Source of the DNA: Prochlorococcus sp. AG-449-G23
GTDB lineage: Bacteria > Cyanobacteriota > Cyanobacteriia > PCC-6307 > Cyanobiaceae
Reading direction: 5' to 3'
Length of the DNA stretch: 53,567 nt
Assembly (NCBI GenBank): GCA_003209585.1
Contig: QCQJ01000010.1
Location: 1 to 53,567, forward strand
A program made the position numbers and the translations under genes. Numbering within the stretch: position 1 is the stretch's first letter; every line of letters begins with the position of its first letter. The notes under the pieces were generated by a model. That model saw only the letters and a list, made by a program, of their open reading frames with translations. It searched no databases and was not told the DNA's origin. This document shows positions 13,589 through 23,086 of this stretch, piece by piece.

Positions 13589-13797
13589 TTCTATAAATGG
13601 TGTTTATTTTTTTTATAACGTGGATTGCTCGCTAAAGAAAGGGACATTAGCTTTTTTGTTTTTGTAATTATTAACTCTTAATTTTATTAAGATTCAAATT
13701 TGTACCAATTTAATTGATGAAAATGTTTAATGAGACTTTTAAGTATAAATTGGAATATTTTAATAAAAGATTTAATTCACTTTAGTATGATTTCTAC

Positions 13798-14448
13798 TTA
13801 AGATTGAATTTCGATAATTTCTTCTTCAGAAACAATTGCCCATTTTAAAAATGACTTTTCACATGGATACCCTCCTGTTAAGTCTCCAAATGCAGGCAAA
13901 TATAAAACATTTTTATTCTTATCCATTGCAAAACATCTAAAGGATAATTTATCTCCTTTGTTTTTTAAATAGAATTTTGGATGATAATGTCCACAAATGT
14001 TCAGGGTTTTATTATTTTCTAAATAAACTGGCTCATGACTGAAAATAATATTTTTTGTTTTTCTAATATTAAAAATTTTTAAACTTTTAATATCACAGCC
14101 TACATCATGATTTCCAAGTATAAGTTCAACATTAGTTTTTAGTAGTTCAGGAAGATCCTCAACTTTTTCTTGAAGACTTTTATCTATTGAAAATTTACTG
14201 TGGAATAAATCTCCCAAAATTATTAACTTTTCAGGGCTATATTTTTTTACTATTTTTTTAATTCTTGCGAAATTATTTTCATCTGAATTATTAGTAAGAG
14301 GGATACCGTTTTGCTGAAAATACTCAGCTTTCCCAAGATGAATATCACATATTAACAATTCTTTTGTTTCCGGTAGAAATAACGCTCTTGAAGGAAGCAT
14401 CTCTAATAATGTATCTTCCCAATAAAATCTATAAGAACTTTTTTTCAT
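13798..14448 (-). CDS. pdeM: Ligase-associated metallophosphoesterase (PdeM type)
   Basis: The 216-aa calcineurin-like phosphoesterase carries the metal motifs in order: D-x-H in 'ICDIHLGKAEYF' (Asp35, His37), GDLFH, GNHD and GHYHP. The 'DIHLGK..(F)...G.P' pattern is characteristic of the subfamily annotated as ligase-associated DNA-damage-response endonuclease PdeM. Its ATG follows the helicase stop with no gap (14448/14449). It is the last gene of a four-gene repair operon, where it would process DNA ends or flaps; this role is inferred from family and context. Confidence 0.88.
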   Translation of the reverse strand: MKKSSYRFYWEDTLLEMLPSRALFLPETKELLICDIHLGKAEYFQQNGIPLTNNSDENNFARIKKIVKKYSPEKLIILGDLFHSKFSIDKSLQEKVEDLPELLKTNVELILGNHDVGCDIKSLKIFNIRKTKNIIFSHEPVYLENNKTLNICGHYHPKFYLKNKGDKLSFRCFAMDKNKNVLYLPAFGDLTGGYPCEKSFLKWAIVSEEEIIEIQS

Positions 14449-16935
14449 TTAATTACTATATTTTTTTATAAGTTTTTCTATCCTTTTTTCTATTGGTTCA
14501 TTGCTTAAAGTATTTTTAAGTCTTTCAACTAATAAAGGGAAAGCAAAAGGAGTTGGAGTTTTTATCTCGTTTAGGATCATTTTAAAATTTTTTAATCGTT
14601 CTAATGATCTAGATATTCTTTTATTTTCTAATTGATATTCTTTTACTTCTTGATGCGATTGTTTTATCAAAAGATGGTCTTCTTCATATTTAGTAAAGAC
14701 ATCGTAGAAAAGACTTGAACTTATTTGAAGTTGAGAAGAAGTTTTTGTTTTGGTTGGATTATTTTGATTTACTAGTCCACTTATTTGGGCAATATTTTTG
14801 AATCTACGTTTTGTTAATTCTGAAAAATTAATTGCATTTTCTAGATCTTCTTCTAATTTTTTGTTATCCAAAAAGTAATCAGCTTCTTTTTTTATTATGG
14901 AAAAATCATAATCTTCTGATGTGGTTAAGCTGAATCCAAAATCATTAGCAGTAATACTAAATGTAGATTTTTTTAATTTTGCCAATCTTAAAGCCCATAG
15001 AAATGCAATTCCTTCATTTACAAATTTGCCATCAAGTGTAAAAACGAAAAGATTTGATAAATCCTTGGTTTTATATATTTCTATGAGGAATTCATCTTTC
15101 TTTGGAATATTTGAAAGAACTTTTTGTTTCTTCAATATTGGGCGTAATGAATTTAGTTCAGGATTTAAGTAGTCATAATTTTCTAATTCATTGCATTTAT
15201 CTATTTCTTTTCTCAAAATTTCACAAAGTAGATCAGAAATTGCCATTTGTCCACCAACCCAAGCAGGAATGAGAGAACTTTTTTTTGTTGATTTTTTAAC
15301 GTATAAAATCATATCTCTTATTCTTATAAATTGAAGCATTTTACCTGCAAAGTAAAATGTATCTCCAGGATTTAATTTTGAAGCAAAATTCTCTTCTAAA
15401 TTACCTAATGATTTACCTTTCATATATTTAACATTCACAAATTTGTCACTTGTAATTGTCCCAATATTGAACTTATGTATTCTTATTAATGATTTGTCTT
15501 TTACAAAATATTTAAAGTTTTCATTATTATTTTGTGATTCTTCTTTAACTATCTTTTTATATTTTGGGTATGCTTTGAGACATTTTCCTCCATATTCTAA
15601 AAAATCAAGACACCAATCCCAATCTTGATCTTTTAAGTTTCTGTAACTCCAGCAATTTTTAATTCTTTCTTTCTCAATTGTCGGATCAAAGCCATTCCCG
15701 CAGGCTAAACTTATTAGATGTTGAAGAAGTACATCATAAGATAATTCAGGAAGTCTAATTTCTTCAGATATACCGCTTTTTATTATTCTTCTCATTGCAC
15801 TAATTTCTAGTAACTCTAAAGAATTAGTAGGCATAAAAATTATTTTTGATTTTCCACCTGGTTTATGAGCACTTCTTCCTGCTCTTTGGATAAGTCTAGC
15901 TAAATTTTTGGCACTACCAATTTGAACTATTTGATCTACAGGTTGGAAGTCAACGCCCAAATCTAATGAGCTGGTGCAGACTACCCATTTTATTACTCCG
16001 TCTTTAACCCCTTCTTCGACTCTTTTTCTATCTTCTTTTTCGAGGGAGCCATGATGGAGTGCAATTTTGTCTTCCATCTCTGGTAGAAAAAATTTAAGAC
16101 ATTGATACCACCTTTCAGATTGATTTCTTGTGTTGGTGAATAATAAGGTGCTTTTATTTTTATCTAGAATTTTTAAAAGTGAAGAATGACTTCTAATTCC
16201 AAGATGCCCACCCCATGGGAAGGTAGTTTCCTCCTCTGGTAAAACACTTATAATTTCAATCTCTTTTTGAATATTTGTGCTTATTATTTTGGGTTTAATA
16301 GCGCTCATGCCAACTATCGCTCTTGCCGCTTCTTCAATATTCCCAATGGTGGCTGACATCCCCCAAATTTGTAAATTTTTTATATTTCCTCTTAGCCAAC
16401 TTAATGATAATTCGCACTGATTTCCTCTTTTACTACCCATCAATTCATGCCATTCATCAATAATTATTGATGACAACTCTTTAAAAAGATTATTAGATTC
16501 TTTATTAGAAAGTAAAAGAGATAGAGACTCTGGTGTGGTTATAAGAATATTAGGTGGTTTGGATAATTGCTTTTTCTTTTCATATGGAGTAGTGTCCCCA
16601 TTTCTAATTTCAACAGTGATTTCTTTATTAAAATGTAAAGCTGCTAATTGTATGGAATTTTTTAAATCTCTACTTAGTGCTTTTAAAGGCGTTATTAATA
16701 ATATATTCACACTTTTATTATTTTTGGGATCTTGTATCTGTGAAAGAGGTCCCATTAATGCAGCATAAGTTTTGCCGCATCCAGTAGGAACTTGTATTAT
16801 TCCATTCTCCCCTCCTAAAAATGATTCCCAAGATTCGATCTGGTAGGGTAATGGCTCCCATCCATTTGTTGAGAAAAACTGTTTGATTTTAGAAATTAAA
16901 TTATTTTGCTTACTATTTTGAGTAATACTTTTCAT
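14449..16935 (-). CDS. Ligase-associated DEXH-box helicase (Lhr-like)
   Basis: This 828-aa superfamily 2 DNA helicase has Walker A VPTGCGKT at residues 49-56, motif II DEWH at 160-163, motif III SAT at 194-196, and motif VI 'QRAGRSAHKPGG' near residue 350. A long Lhr-core C-terminal region follows with 'PAWVGGQMAISDLLCE'. The PAWxGG element is characteristic of Lhr-core helicases. The family unwinds DNA 3'-5' and is genetically linked to repair. Its start overlaps the ligase stop by 4 nt and its stop abuts pdeM. Length is normal for the core-only class. Confidence 0.92.
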   Translation of the reverse strand: MKSITQNSKQNNLISKIKQFFSTNGWEPLPYQIESWESFLGGENGIIQVPTGCGKTYAALMGPLSQIQDPKNNKSVNILLITPLKALSRDLKNSIQLAALHFNKEITVEIRNGDTTPYEKKKQLSKPPNILITTPESLSLLLSNKESNNLFKELSSIIIDEWHELMGSKRGNQCELSLSWLRGNIKNLQIWGMSATIGNIEEAARAIVGMSAIKPKIISTNIQKEIEIISVLPEEETTFPWGGHLGIRSHSSLLKILDKNKSTLLFTNTRNQSERWYQCLKFFLPEMEDKIALHHGSLEKEDRKRVEEGVKDGVIKWVVCTSSLDLGVDFQPVDQIVQIGSAKNLARLIQRAGRSAHKPGGKSKIIFMPTNSLELLEISAMRRIIKSGISEEIRLPELSYDVLLQHLISLACGNGFDPTIEKERIKNCWSYRNLKDQDWDWCLDFLEYGGKCLKAYPKYKKIVKEESQNNNENFKYFVKDKSLIRIHKFNIGTITSDKFVNVKYMKGKSLGNLEENFASKLNPGDTFYFAGKMLQFIRIRDMILYVKKSTKKSSLIPAWVGGQMAISDLLCEILRKEIDKCNELENYDYLNPELNSLRPILKKQKVLSNIPKKDEFLIEIYKTKDLSNLFVFTLDGKFVNEGIAFLWALRLAKLKKSTFSITANDFGFSLTTSEDYDFSIIKKEADYFLDNKKLEEDLENAINFSELTKRRFKNIAQISGLVNQNNPTKTKTSSQLQISSSLFYDVFTKYEEDHLLIKQSHQEVKEYQLENKRISRSLERLKNFKMILNEIKTPTPFAFPLLVERLKNTLSNEPIEKRIEKLIKKYSN

Positions 16936-18572
16936 GATATTTTTTTCATCAGTTCATAAGCATTTTCTAGGCTATCTGCATCATTGATTTTTTTATCTTT
17001 TCTCCATTTTGTTATTCTTGGAAATCTTACTGCTATGCCAGACTTATGACGTTTTGAAAATTGTATTTTCTCAAAAGATATTTCGAATACCATTTCTGGT
17101 TTCAATGATCTAACAGGGCCAAATTTTTCGATTGTATTTTTCCTTATCCAGTTATCAAGCTCCTTAATCTCAATATTAGTTAAACCAGAATATGCACTTG
17201 CAAATTTAATTAATTCTTGGTCTCTCCATAATGCAAAACTATAATCTGTATAAAGACCAGCTCTTCTACCGCTTCCGCCTTTAGCATAAATTAAAACAGC
17301 ATCCAGTTGCATAGGGTCAACTTTATATTTCCACCAAATGCCTTTTTTCCTCCCAGAAGTGTATATAGAACTCTTTTTTTTAATTATTAATCCTTCAGTA
17401 TTATTTTCTCGAGATTTTTCTTTATAAGTTAACGCATCAGGCCAATCTTTAGGATATATTAAATCGCATATTTTGAAAATGTCAGAGATATTATTCTCAG
17501 TTTTATTTTGCCATTTTGAGAAATATTTTTCTAAATCGATTCTTCTATTTTCTAATTTAATTTCTCTTATATCTCTCCCATTAATCTCTAAAAGATCATA
17601 AGCAATAAAAATAATTGGATATTTTATTTGGATTGATCTAGTTGGAGATTTTCTATTTAACCTTTTTTGAAGAAAAGAAAAATCAAAGGCAATTTGTTCA
17701 TTAAAATTCCAAACTAATAATTCCCCATCAAGAACAAAATCATCTTTTATATATGAAATTTTCTCTACTAATTCTGGGAAAGATTCATTTACTAATTCCT
17801 GCCCTCTTGTCCATAATGAAACATTCCCTGATCTTTTAATTAATTGAATCCTGATACCATCGTATTTCCATTCGAATTGAAAATCATTTATTGAATATTT
17901 GAAGATTTTATCTTCAAAGGTATTTGCCAGAAGAAATGGAAATGGTTTGGAATTTAACTCTTCAATATTGATATTCTTGTTAATTAAAGATTGATATGAA
18001 TCAATTGAAGGCTTGAAATCACCCATCAACCTATGAGAAATAATCTCTTCATCAATATTAGTTAGTTTTGATATTGATTTTGTAATTAATCCTATAGAGA
18101 CTCCTACTCTAAAAGTTCCTGTAAGAATTTTATTAAAAATTAGATGGTTATCTTCAGGTAATGATTCCCAAATATTTTTAATTTCTAAATTTTTTTGATC
18201 CACATTAAGTTTTGATAAATCAGGTATTGTTTTGCTTAGTAATTCATTGAGACTCATATTTGATAAATGATTATTTCTGGAAGTATTTTTATTTTTAAGT
18301 AATAACGTTATTACCTCAGCAGAATCACCAACTTTTAAATAACATTTATCTATTAACCATTGAGGGTATTCATAAACTTGAGAAAAAAGATTCTTTAAGT
18401 ATCTTCCACTAACAAATCTCTTATTACTTTTCCCAGTTAATAAATATATTGCCCATGAACTATCTATTGGCTTATTTGATAAAAAATAATTCTTTAAAAC
18501 TTTAATTTTATTATTTGTACTATTACTTGAATCTAAATCTTCAAATAGTTCTGAAAACTTATTTAAGCTCAT
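16932..18572 (-). CDS. ATP-dependent DNA ligase
   Basis: The 546-aa ligase has an N-terminal DNA-binding domain (about 1-200), then the nucleotidyltransferase core. Motif I is EWKYDGIR with the AMP-accepting Lys236; motif III includes 'VLDGELLVW'; motif IV is 'EGLIIKK'; motif V lies in 'GIWWKYK'. The OB fold ends with 'RFPRITKWR'. It is an archaeal/LigB-type enzyme, distinct from the essential NAD-dependent LigA (not seen here), and belongs to the ligase-associated repair operon. It overlaps both neighbours by 4 nt. Confidence 0.94.
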   Translation of the reverse strand: MSLNKFSELFEDLDSSNSTNNKIKVLKNYFLSNKPIDSSWAIYLLTGKSNKRFVSGRYLKNLFSQVYEYPQWLIDKCYLKVGDSAEVITLLLKNKNTSRNNHLSNMSLNELLSKTIPDLSKLNVDQKNLEIKNIWESLPEDNHLIFNKILTGTFRVGVSIGLITKSISKLTNIDEEIISHRLMGDFKPSIDSYQSLINKNINIEELNSKPFPFLLANTFEDKIFKYSINDFQFEWKYDGIRIQLIKRSGNVSLWTRGQELVNESFPELVEKISYIKDDFVLDGELLVWNFNEQIAFDFSFLQKRLNRKSPTRSIQIKYPIIFIAYDLLEINGRDIREIKLENRRIDLEKYFSKWQNKTENNISDIFKICDLIYPKDWPDALTYKEKSRENNTEGLIIKKKSSIYTSGRKKGIWWKYKVDPMQLDAVLIYAKGGSGRRAGLYTDYSFALWRDQELIKFASAYSGLTNIEIKELDNWIRKNTIEKFGPVRSLKPEMVFEISFEKIQFSKRHKSGIAVRFPRITKWRKDKKINDADSLENAYELMKKIS

Positions 18573-19561
18573 ATTTGTTCCCCGAAGAATTTAACATTTA
18601 TTGATTCCTTTTCAACCAAATATTTACTTATTGATTCACTATCACCATGATGAAAAAATACGTTTTTTGCTTCAGACTTTTTTACTACTTCCAGAATCCC
18701 ATCCCAATCTGCATGATCAGAGATTGCGAATCCTTTATCATATCCTGATCTTTTTCTAAGAGCTCTTATTGACATCCATCCACTTGCAAAAGCTGTTTGA
18801 ATATTTTTGAGATTTTTTATATAAGAGCCCTTACTTAAAGATGGTGGTAATAATATTAGACTTCCTCTAAGTTGATCTATTTTATTTTCATTTTCAATTT
18901 TTAAAGTGTCTACGATATCAATTCCAAGTTCTCTATAGCAATTGTTCATTTTAAAAATACTTTGGTGGGAATAAATATTGCCTTTAAAATTTGTTTGACT
19001 AATTTCGTTTAACAATCTCTGAGCTTTCCCAAGTGAATAGCAGAAAAGTAAAGAAGTTTTTTCAGGAGAATTAGTTATCCATTTTGAAATATTATTTGCT
19101 ATTTTATCCGTTTTATCCCACTTAAATATTGGTAAACCAAAAGTACATTCGCTTATTAAAAAATCAGTCTTAATTATTTCATATTTTTTGCAAGTGTTAT
19201 CTTTTTCAAGTTTAAAGTCACCTGAAATAAGCCATTTTTCTTCAGCAAATATAAATCTAATTTGACTGGATCCAAGTATATGACCAGATGGATGGAATGA
19301 AATATTTATGCCATTAATCTTAAATTCTTCTCCATAATCAAACATCTTGATTTTGATATTGTCTCCAACTCTTTCTTTAAGTAGTATCGCAGTCTCTATA
19401 GTGGTGAAGTATTCTTCACAGCCAAATGAAAAGTGATCAAAATGAGCATGTGTTATTAATGCTTGTTTTACGGGCTTACGTGGATCTATCCAAATATCAG
19501 CAAGTTCACAATAAAGATTTCCATCCTTATATCTAATTAAATTTTCTTGTTTAATTCTCAA
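18569..19561 (-). CDS. Ligase-associated MBL-fold DNA exonuclease
   Basis: The 330-aa metallo-beta-lactamase fold enzyme has the metal motif 'THAHFDHFSFG' (His38, His40, Asp42, His43), then 'HPSGHILGSSQIRF' and 'GDFK'. 'SDHADWDG' lies near the C-terminus. This is the CPSF/SNM1-like subgroup annotated as ligase-associated DNA exonuclease. It is the first gene of the operon exo-ligase-helicase-pdeM; its TGA overlaps the ligase ATG by 4 nt. It would trim DNA ends before ligation; this is inference from family and context. Confidence 0.9.
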   Translation of the reverse strand: MRIKQENLIRYKDGNLYCELADIWIDPRKPVKQALITHAHFDHFSFGCEEYFTTIETAILLKERVGDNIKIKMFDYGEEFKINGINISFHPSGHILGSSQIRFIFAEEKWLISGDFKLEKDNTCKKYEIIKTDFLISECTFGLPIFKWDKTDKIANNISKWITNSPEKTSLLFCYSLGKAQRLLNEISQTNFKGNIYSHQSIFKMNNCYRELGIDIVDTLKIENENKIDQLRGSLILLPPSLSKGSYIKNLKNIQTAFASGWMSIRALRKRSGYDKGFAISDHADWDGILEVVKKSEAKNVFFHHGDSESISKYLVEKESINVKFFGEQI

Positions 19562-19595
19562 AATACTTCTCTGGTACTGAAGTAAATTTAGCTAA

Positions 19596-20009
19596 TTATG
19601 CCCATGCTTGTTTTGATAAAGCTATTGCTGAAATTGCAAGTAAAGCGATAACTACAAATTTATTGCTCCAATTAATCATAAATATGCTGATTTCGTTAGT
19701 CGCGAGTTTATTAGAAAACAAAATCTTTTTCTCATTTATTGTGTGATGATTTTCATTATTTTTTAAGTAATTTAATTTACTAATCTTATTCATTAATTTA
19801 GATTCGCAAATTGATAGTTGTTCTACTTGATTTAATAAATCAAAATCTTCTGGTCTTAAGAAAGTATTTAATTCTTTAATTTGCAATTCATTTTCTTCAA
19901 AAAAATCATTAACTATTTCATCTGTACCAGAACCTTTCTTTAATTTATTTAAAATATCATCACGATCCCAAGATTTTTCTAGGGAATTTAAAACTTTGAC
20001 TATTTTCAT
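19596..20009 (-). CDS. 137-aa tail-anchored membrane protein, unknown
   Basis: The N-terminal 110 residues are soluble, acidic and helical (for example 'NDFFEENELQIKELNTFL'). A single hydrophobic helix close to the C-terminus (residues about 116-132, NKFVVIALLAISAIALS) ends the protein with KQAWA. A lone C-terminal helix is the layout of tail-anchored proteins. No family is recognised. It is 34 nt upstream of the repair operon and might share its transcript. Confidence 0.65.
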   Translation of the reverse strand: MKIVKVLNSLEKSWDRDDILNKLKKGSGTDEIVNDFFEENELQIKELNTFLRPEDFDLLNQVEQLSICESKLMNKISKLNYLKNNENHHTINEKKILFSNKLATNEISIFMINWSNKFVVIALLAISAIALSKQAWA

Positions 20010-20093
20010 TTTAAGTATTTTTACTTATTCTAAATTATTATCTTTTTCTTCTGTGGTTTACTCTTTAGAGTAATCACAAAAAATTAGTTTTAT

Positions 20094-20381
20094 TTAAGAT
20101 TTGCGAATGAGTCTGTTAGCAAAATAGTTAATTTTTATTTTTTCTTCAAGTTTCCTTGAACTGCTTTTTTCTTTTTCTTTATTTTTGTTTAGATTAACTA
20201 TCTCATCTGAAACATTTTTACCAGTTTCAAAATAACTTTTAATTTTTTTAAATTCTTCTTCATTTAATCTCTTTGTCGCCCCTTTTGCATTGATTCCAAG
20301 TTTCTTGCAGGCTAAAATTATTCTATTACTCTCGACATTAAGATCTTTAGCAATAGTAAAAATTGGCTTGTTGATTGTCAT
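20094..20381 (-). CDS. Stand-alone IF2 N-terminal-domain-like protein
   Basis: Residues 6-50 (FTIAKDLNVESNRIILACKK, then LGINAKGATKRLNEEEFKKI) match the IF2_N module at the N-terminus of translation initiation factor IF-2, a small three-helix fold. The rest is a Lys/Glu-rich linker and a basic tail (NYFANRLIRKS). There is no GTPase domain, so it is not infB. It may bind nucleic acid or the ribosome; function unknown. The ATG follows an AT-rich gap of about 90 nt from the gene at 20475. Confidence 0.7.
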   Translation of the reverse strand: MTINKPIFTIAKDLNVESNRIILACKKLGINAKGATKRLNEEEFKKIKSYFETGKNVSDEIVNLNKNKEKEKSSSRKLEEKIKINYFANRLIRKS

Positions 20382-20474
20382 TATTACTTTCTTTTGAACT
20401 TATTATTAATAGTATATTTATTAATTGGTAATTAACTAAATTTTTAACTATTATTAATTTCAAATTTTTTAGAA

Positions 20475-21794
20475 TTAAGCTACTTCATCTTCTAAATTTT
20501 TGAAATCATTAAACTTTTTTTTCATTGTTGGGTTATTTCTAGTTAGTTTCTTCACAGTTAAATCTTGAGATTTGTTATCGGCAGATAAAAGGTGTTTTTT
20601 TGAGAGAATTAAAGCCTCCTTTGTTTTTTGTAAATGGGCTATTGATTTATCAATTTCTGTAATTGCATCATCAAATCTATCTTTGGCTAATGACACATTC
20701 TTACCTACTGCATTCTTAAATTGCTCAAGGGTACTTTCAAAATTTGTGATATCGTAATTCTCGCGTCTCATCAAATCCATTTGTGATTTGTATTTTAAAG
20801 TTTCCATAGACGCATTTCTTAGAAGAGAAATAATTGGTAAAAAGAATTGAGGCCTTATTACATACATCTTTTGAAATCTATGAGAAACATCTACTATCCC
20901 TGCATTATATAATTCATTTTCTGGTTCTAGAAGCGAAACAAGTACCGCATACTCACAAGACTTTTGTCTTCTATCTTTATCTAATTCTTTAAAAAAATCT
21001 TCGTTTTTTCTTTTATTAGTACCATTTTGAATTTCGTTCTTCATCTCAAACATTATGGAAACGATTTCAATCTCATTCTTATCAAATTCTCTAAATATAT
21101 AGTCCCCTTTGCTTCCAGAACTAACATCATTATCTTTCTCAAAATATGAGTTTTTAAATGCTGTAGAACGATTAAGGTTGAATTGGGTTTCGCAATGGAT
21201 TTCTAAAGTTTCACCTACCATCTTTGTAGACAATCTAGATTTCATTTCCCTAAGCTCCTTAATAGTCAGGTCCCTTTCAGTAATTTTGCTCTTATACTTT
21301 TCTTCAATTGATTTCTCATTTATTGATTGTTCAAGTTTCATCTTTTCAATAGAATTTGTTAATGACGAGTTTTCTTTCTCTAAATTAATAACAGCTTCAT
21401 TGACTTTGTTCTTTAAAGATAATTCTGAAATTAAAGACTGGTTTTTAATGTCATCCTTTAGTTTGATTAATTGATTGTTAAGAAGATTAATTTTATTTGT
21501 CGCTTGATTTTTTAAATCATTAAGTGCATTTATTTTCTTTTCTTCAGCGATAGTTAATTTATTTTCAAGAGCCTGGATCTCATTTTCTTTAATGCGGTTT
21601 TGCTCGATTAACTGTATTTTTAATTCTCGCTTTAAAATTTCCAAAGCTTTTTTATTATCTTCTTCAGCCAATAAAAGTCTTTCTTTAATTTGTTTATTAA
21701 ATTCTTCGTCTTTTATTTGAAGAAGTATTTCTTCAAAGCTGCTAGGATCAATTTGGAATGTTTTGCCGCATGAAGGGCATTGAATATCTTTCAT
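20475..21794 (-). CDS. DUF2130 coiled-coil protein
   Basis: The 439-aa protein begins with a zinc-ribbon-like CPSCGKTF (Cys6, Cys9), followed by a long coiled coil (about residues 25-195, rich in Lys, Glu, Asn). The C-terminal DUF2130 domain follows, with 'KGDYIFREFD', 'IMFEMKNE' and 'EYAVLVSLLEPENEL'. The D...E-x-K arrangement (Asp in GDY, Glu/Lys in FEMKN) looks like a PD-(D/E)XK nuclease core. That is my inference and not an established function. No operon partner is obvious. Confidence 0.85.
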   Translation of the reverse strand: MKDIQCPSCGKTFQIDPSSFEEILLQIKDEEFNKQIKERLLLAEEDNKKALEILKRELKIQLIEQNRIKENEIQALENKLTIAEEKKINALNDLKNQATNKINLLNNQLIKLKDDIKNQSLISELSLKNKVNEAVINLEKENSSLTNSIEKMKLEQSINEKSIEEKYKSKITERDLTIKELREMKSRLSTKMVGETLEIHCETQFNLNRSTAFKNSYFEKDNDVSSGSKGDYIFREFDKNEIEIVSIMFEMKNEIQNGTNKRKNEDFFKELDKDRRQKSCEYAVLVSLLEPENELYNAGIVDVSHRFQKMYVIRPQFFLPIISLLRNASMETLKYKSQMDLMRRENYDITNFESTLEQFKNAVGKNVSLAKDRFDDAITEIDKSIAHLQKTKEALILSKKHLLSADNKSQDLTVKKLTRNNPTMKKKFNDFKNLEDEVA

Positions 21795-21921
21795 TTTTAA
21801 TTACAAAATCAATATTAGAATGGATTTAATATTCGAATTGTTTTTAAAGAATATTATTGACTAAGAATAAACAATGATCCAATGTTATGCATTAAAAAAT
21901 AAAATAATTGTTCAATGAAAG

Positions 21922-22290
21922 TTATATTAATCCAGATTCCTTAAGAACATTAATTTTATTTGCTAATTCAATATCAGCGGAAGATATTGAGCGATCTAAT
22001 GTTTTGTGAGAAGAAGCTGTATAACCACTATCATCAACAAATTCATCTTCAGAATCTTTTAAGTTTGCCTTTTGAATTTGGAGATCATTGTAATTATCCG
22101 ATTTGTATATATTTGACTTACTGATATTGCTAAATCCAAAATTTGCAATTCCTCTAGCGTCTAACGCTTCCTCAACCAATATTCCAACTACTTTTGATCT
22201 ACTGATAGATTCGCTCTTAGATATCTCATCAATAATTTCTAGTACTCTTTTTCTAGGAAGATATCCTATTCTTTTAACTTTATTTTCCAT
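21922..22290 (-). CDS. Ribbon-helix-helix-like protein
   Basis: The N-terminal 45 residues (RIGYLPRKRVLEIIDEISKS, then ESISRSKVVGILVEEAL) have the beta strand plus two helices of a CopG/Arc-type ribbon-helix-helix DNA-binding domain. A Ser/Asn/Asp-rich spacer follows, then a short C-terminal helix (SSADIELANKINVLKESGLI). It could be a transcriptional regulator or an antitoxin, but no toxin gene adjoins it. Total length 122 aa. Confidence 0.6.
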   Translation of the reverse strand: MENKVKRIGYLPRKRVLEIIDEISKSESISRSKVVGILVEEALDARGIANFGFSNISKSNIYKSDNYNDLQIQKANLKDSEDEFVDDSGYTASSHKTLDRSISSADIELANKINVLKESGLI

Positions 22291-22518
22291 GAATCTTTAC
22301 ATATGTCGTTATTGTAACACTTCTGTCAAATGTTCCAGGTTTTGATTGATAGTGCTAATTGTAAATTTAATAGTGAGTTTAAAGTATAATTTTTAAGAAC
22401 TCCCATAGAAATTTATTTCTTAAATATTGATTAGGATAGAGTTTTATAATCTTCTTCTAATTAATCTTTAAGTTTGATTCGAATTTCTGAAATTTTCTTA
22501 ATTTAAATTACAAATATT

Positions 22519-22722
22519 ATGAAAGATAAACTATACGATAATGCTGATAGCTTTGCTATGTCATTTGATGAGGAATGGAAAAATATTGAATGTGATGATA
22601 CACGATTAAAGATAGATAAGGTGTTTGAACTTTTATCAGATCACCCTTTTTTAATATCTAATCCAGAAAATGCTAGAAAAATGGCAGAATTTAGGATATT
22701 TTCATTAAAAAAATTTCAATAA
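22519..22722 (+). CDS. 67-aa protein, unknown
   Basis: This is a soluble, acidic, probably helical protein (for example 'DEEWKNIECDDTRLKIDKVF' and 'NPENARKMAEFRIFSLKKFQ'). No family is recognised, though it looks like a conserved picocyanobacterial small protein. ATG at 22519. The 228-bp gap to its left shows nothing I can identify. Confidence 0.6.
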   Translation: MKDKLYDNADSFAMSFDEEWKNIECDDTRLKIDKVFELLSDHPFLISNPENARKMAEFRIFSLKKFQ

Positions 22723-22780
22723 TTATTTTAAAATTATATTAAAAATAATTATTTAAAAATTAATCTTAGTTACTTAAGAT

Positions 22781-22954
22781 TTATATATTTGGTGAATTAA
22801 AAAATCCCTTACTGTATAAAAATATTATTATGCCAATAATTGGACCTATTCCAAAAACAAACAGTACTAGTTTCGCAGAATTTTTTGTTTGACCTAGTTT
22901 TTGATCTTTTAAATTTGAATTAGTTTGAATCTTTTTTGATTTTTTCTTTTTCAT
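22781..22954 (-). CDS. 57-aa single-helix membrane protein
   Basis: A very basic N-terminus (MKKKKSKKIQTNSNLKDQK) precedes one C-terminal helix (residues about 32-50, AKLVLFVFGIGPIIGIIIFL). A TTG at 22978 would add eight residues, but ATG at 22954 gives a natural start. The basic side would be cytoplasmic. It resembles DUF2605/low-PSII-accumulation-type small proteins only in size, so I leave it unassigned. Confidence 0.6.
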   Translation of the reverse strand: MKKKKSKKIQTNSNLKDQKLGQTKNSAKLVLFVFGIGPIIGIIIFLYSKGFFNSPNI

Positions 22955-23086
22955 TAAGGATATACTACTACATCTCAACTTTAAAAGATTTTGAATATTT
23001 TAAGGAGTCCGAAATGATTTTTTAAGGCAAATTTATTTAATAATCAAAAATACCATATTGTATAATGTAATGGTTATAGAGTAGAT

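Noticed and set aside
13470..13667. 65-codon plus-strand frame opposite the secreted protein at 13286
   Set aside because: The minus frame has a proper signal peptide; the plus frame is its shadow.
13717..13785. 22-codon plus-strand ORF in the gap 13589-13797
   Set aside because: Too short, no ribosome-binding site and no pattern; otherwise nothing is seen in the gap.
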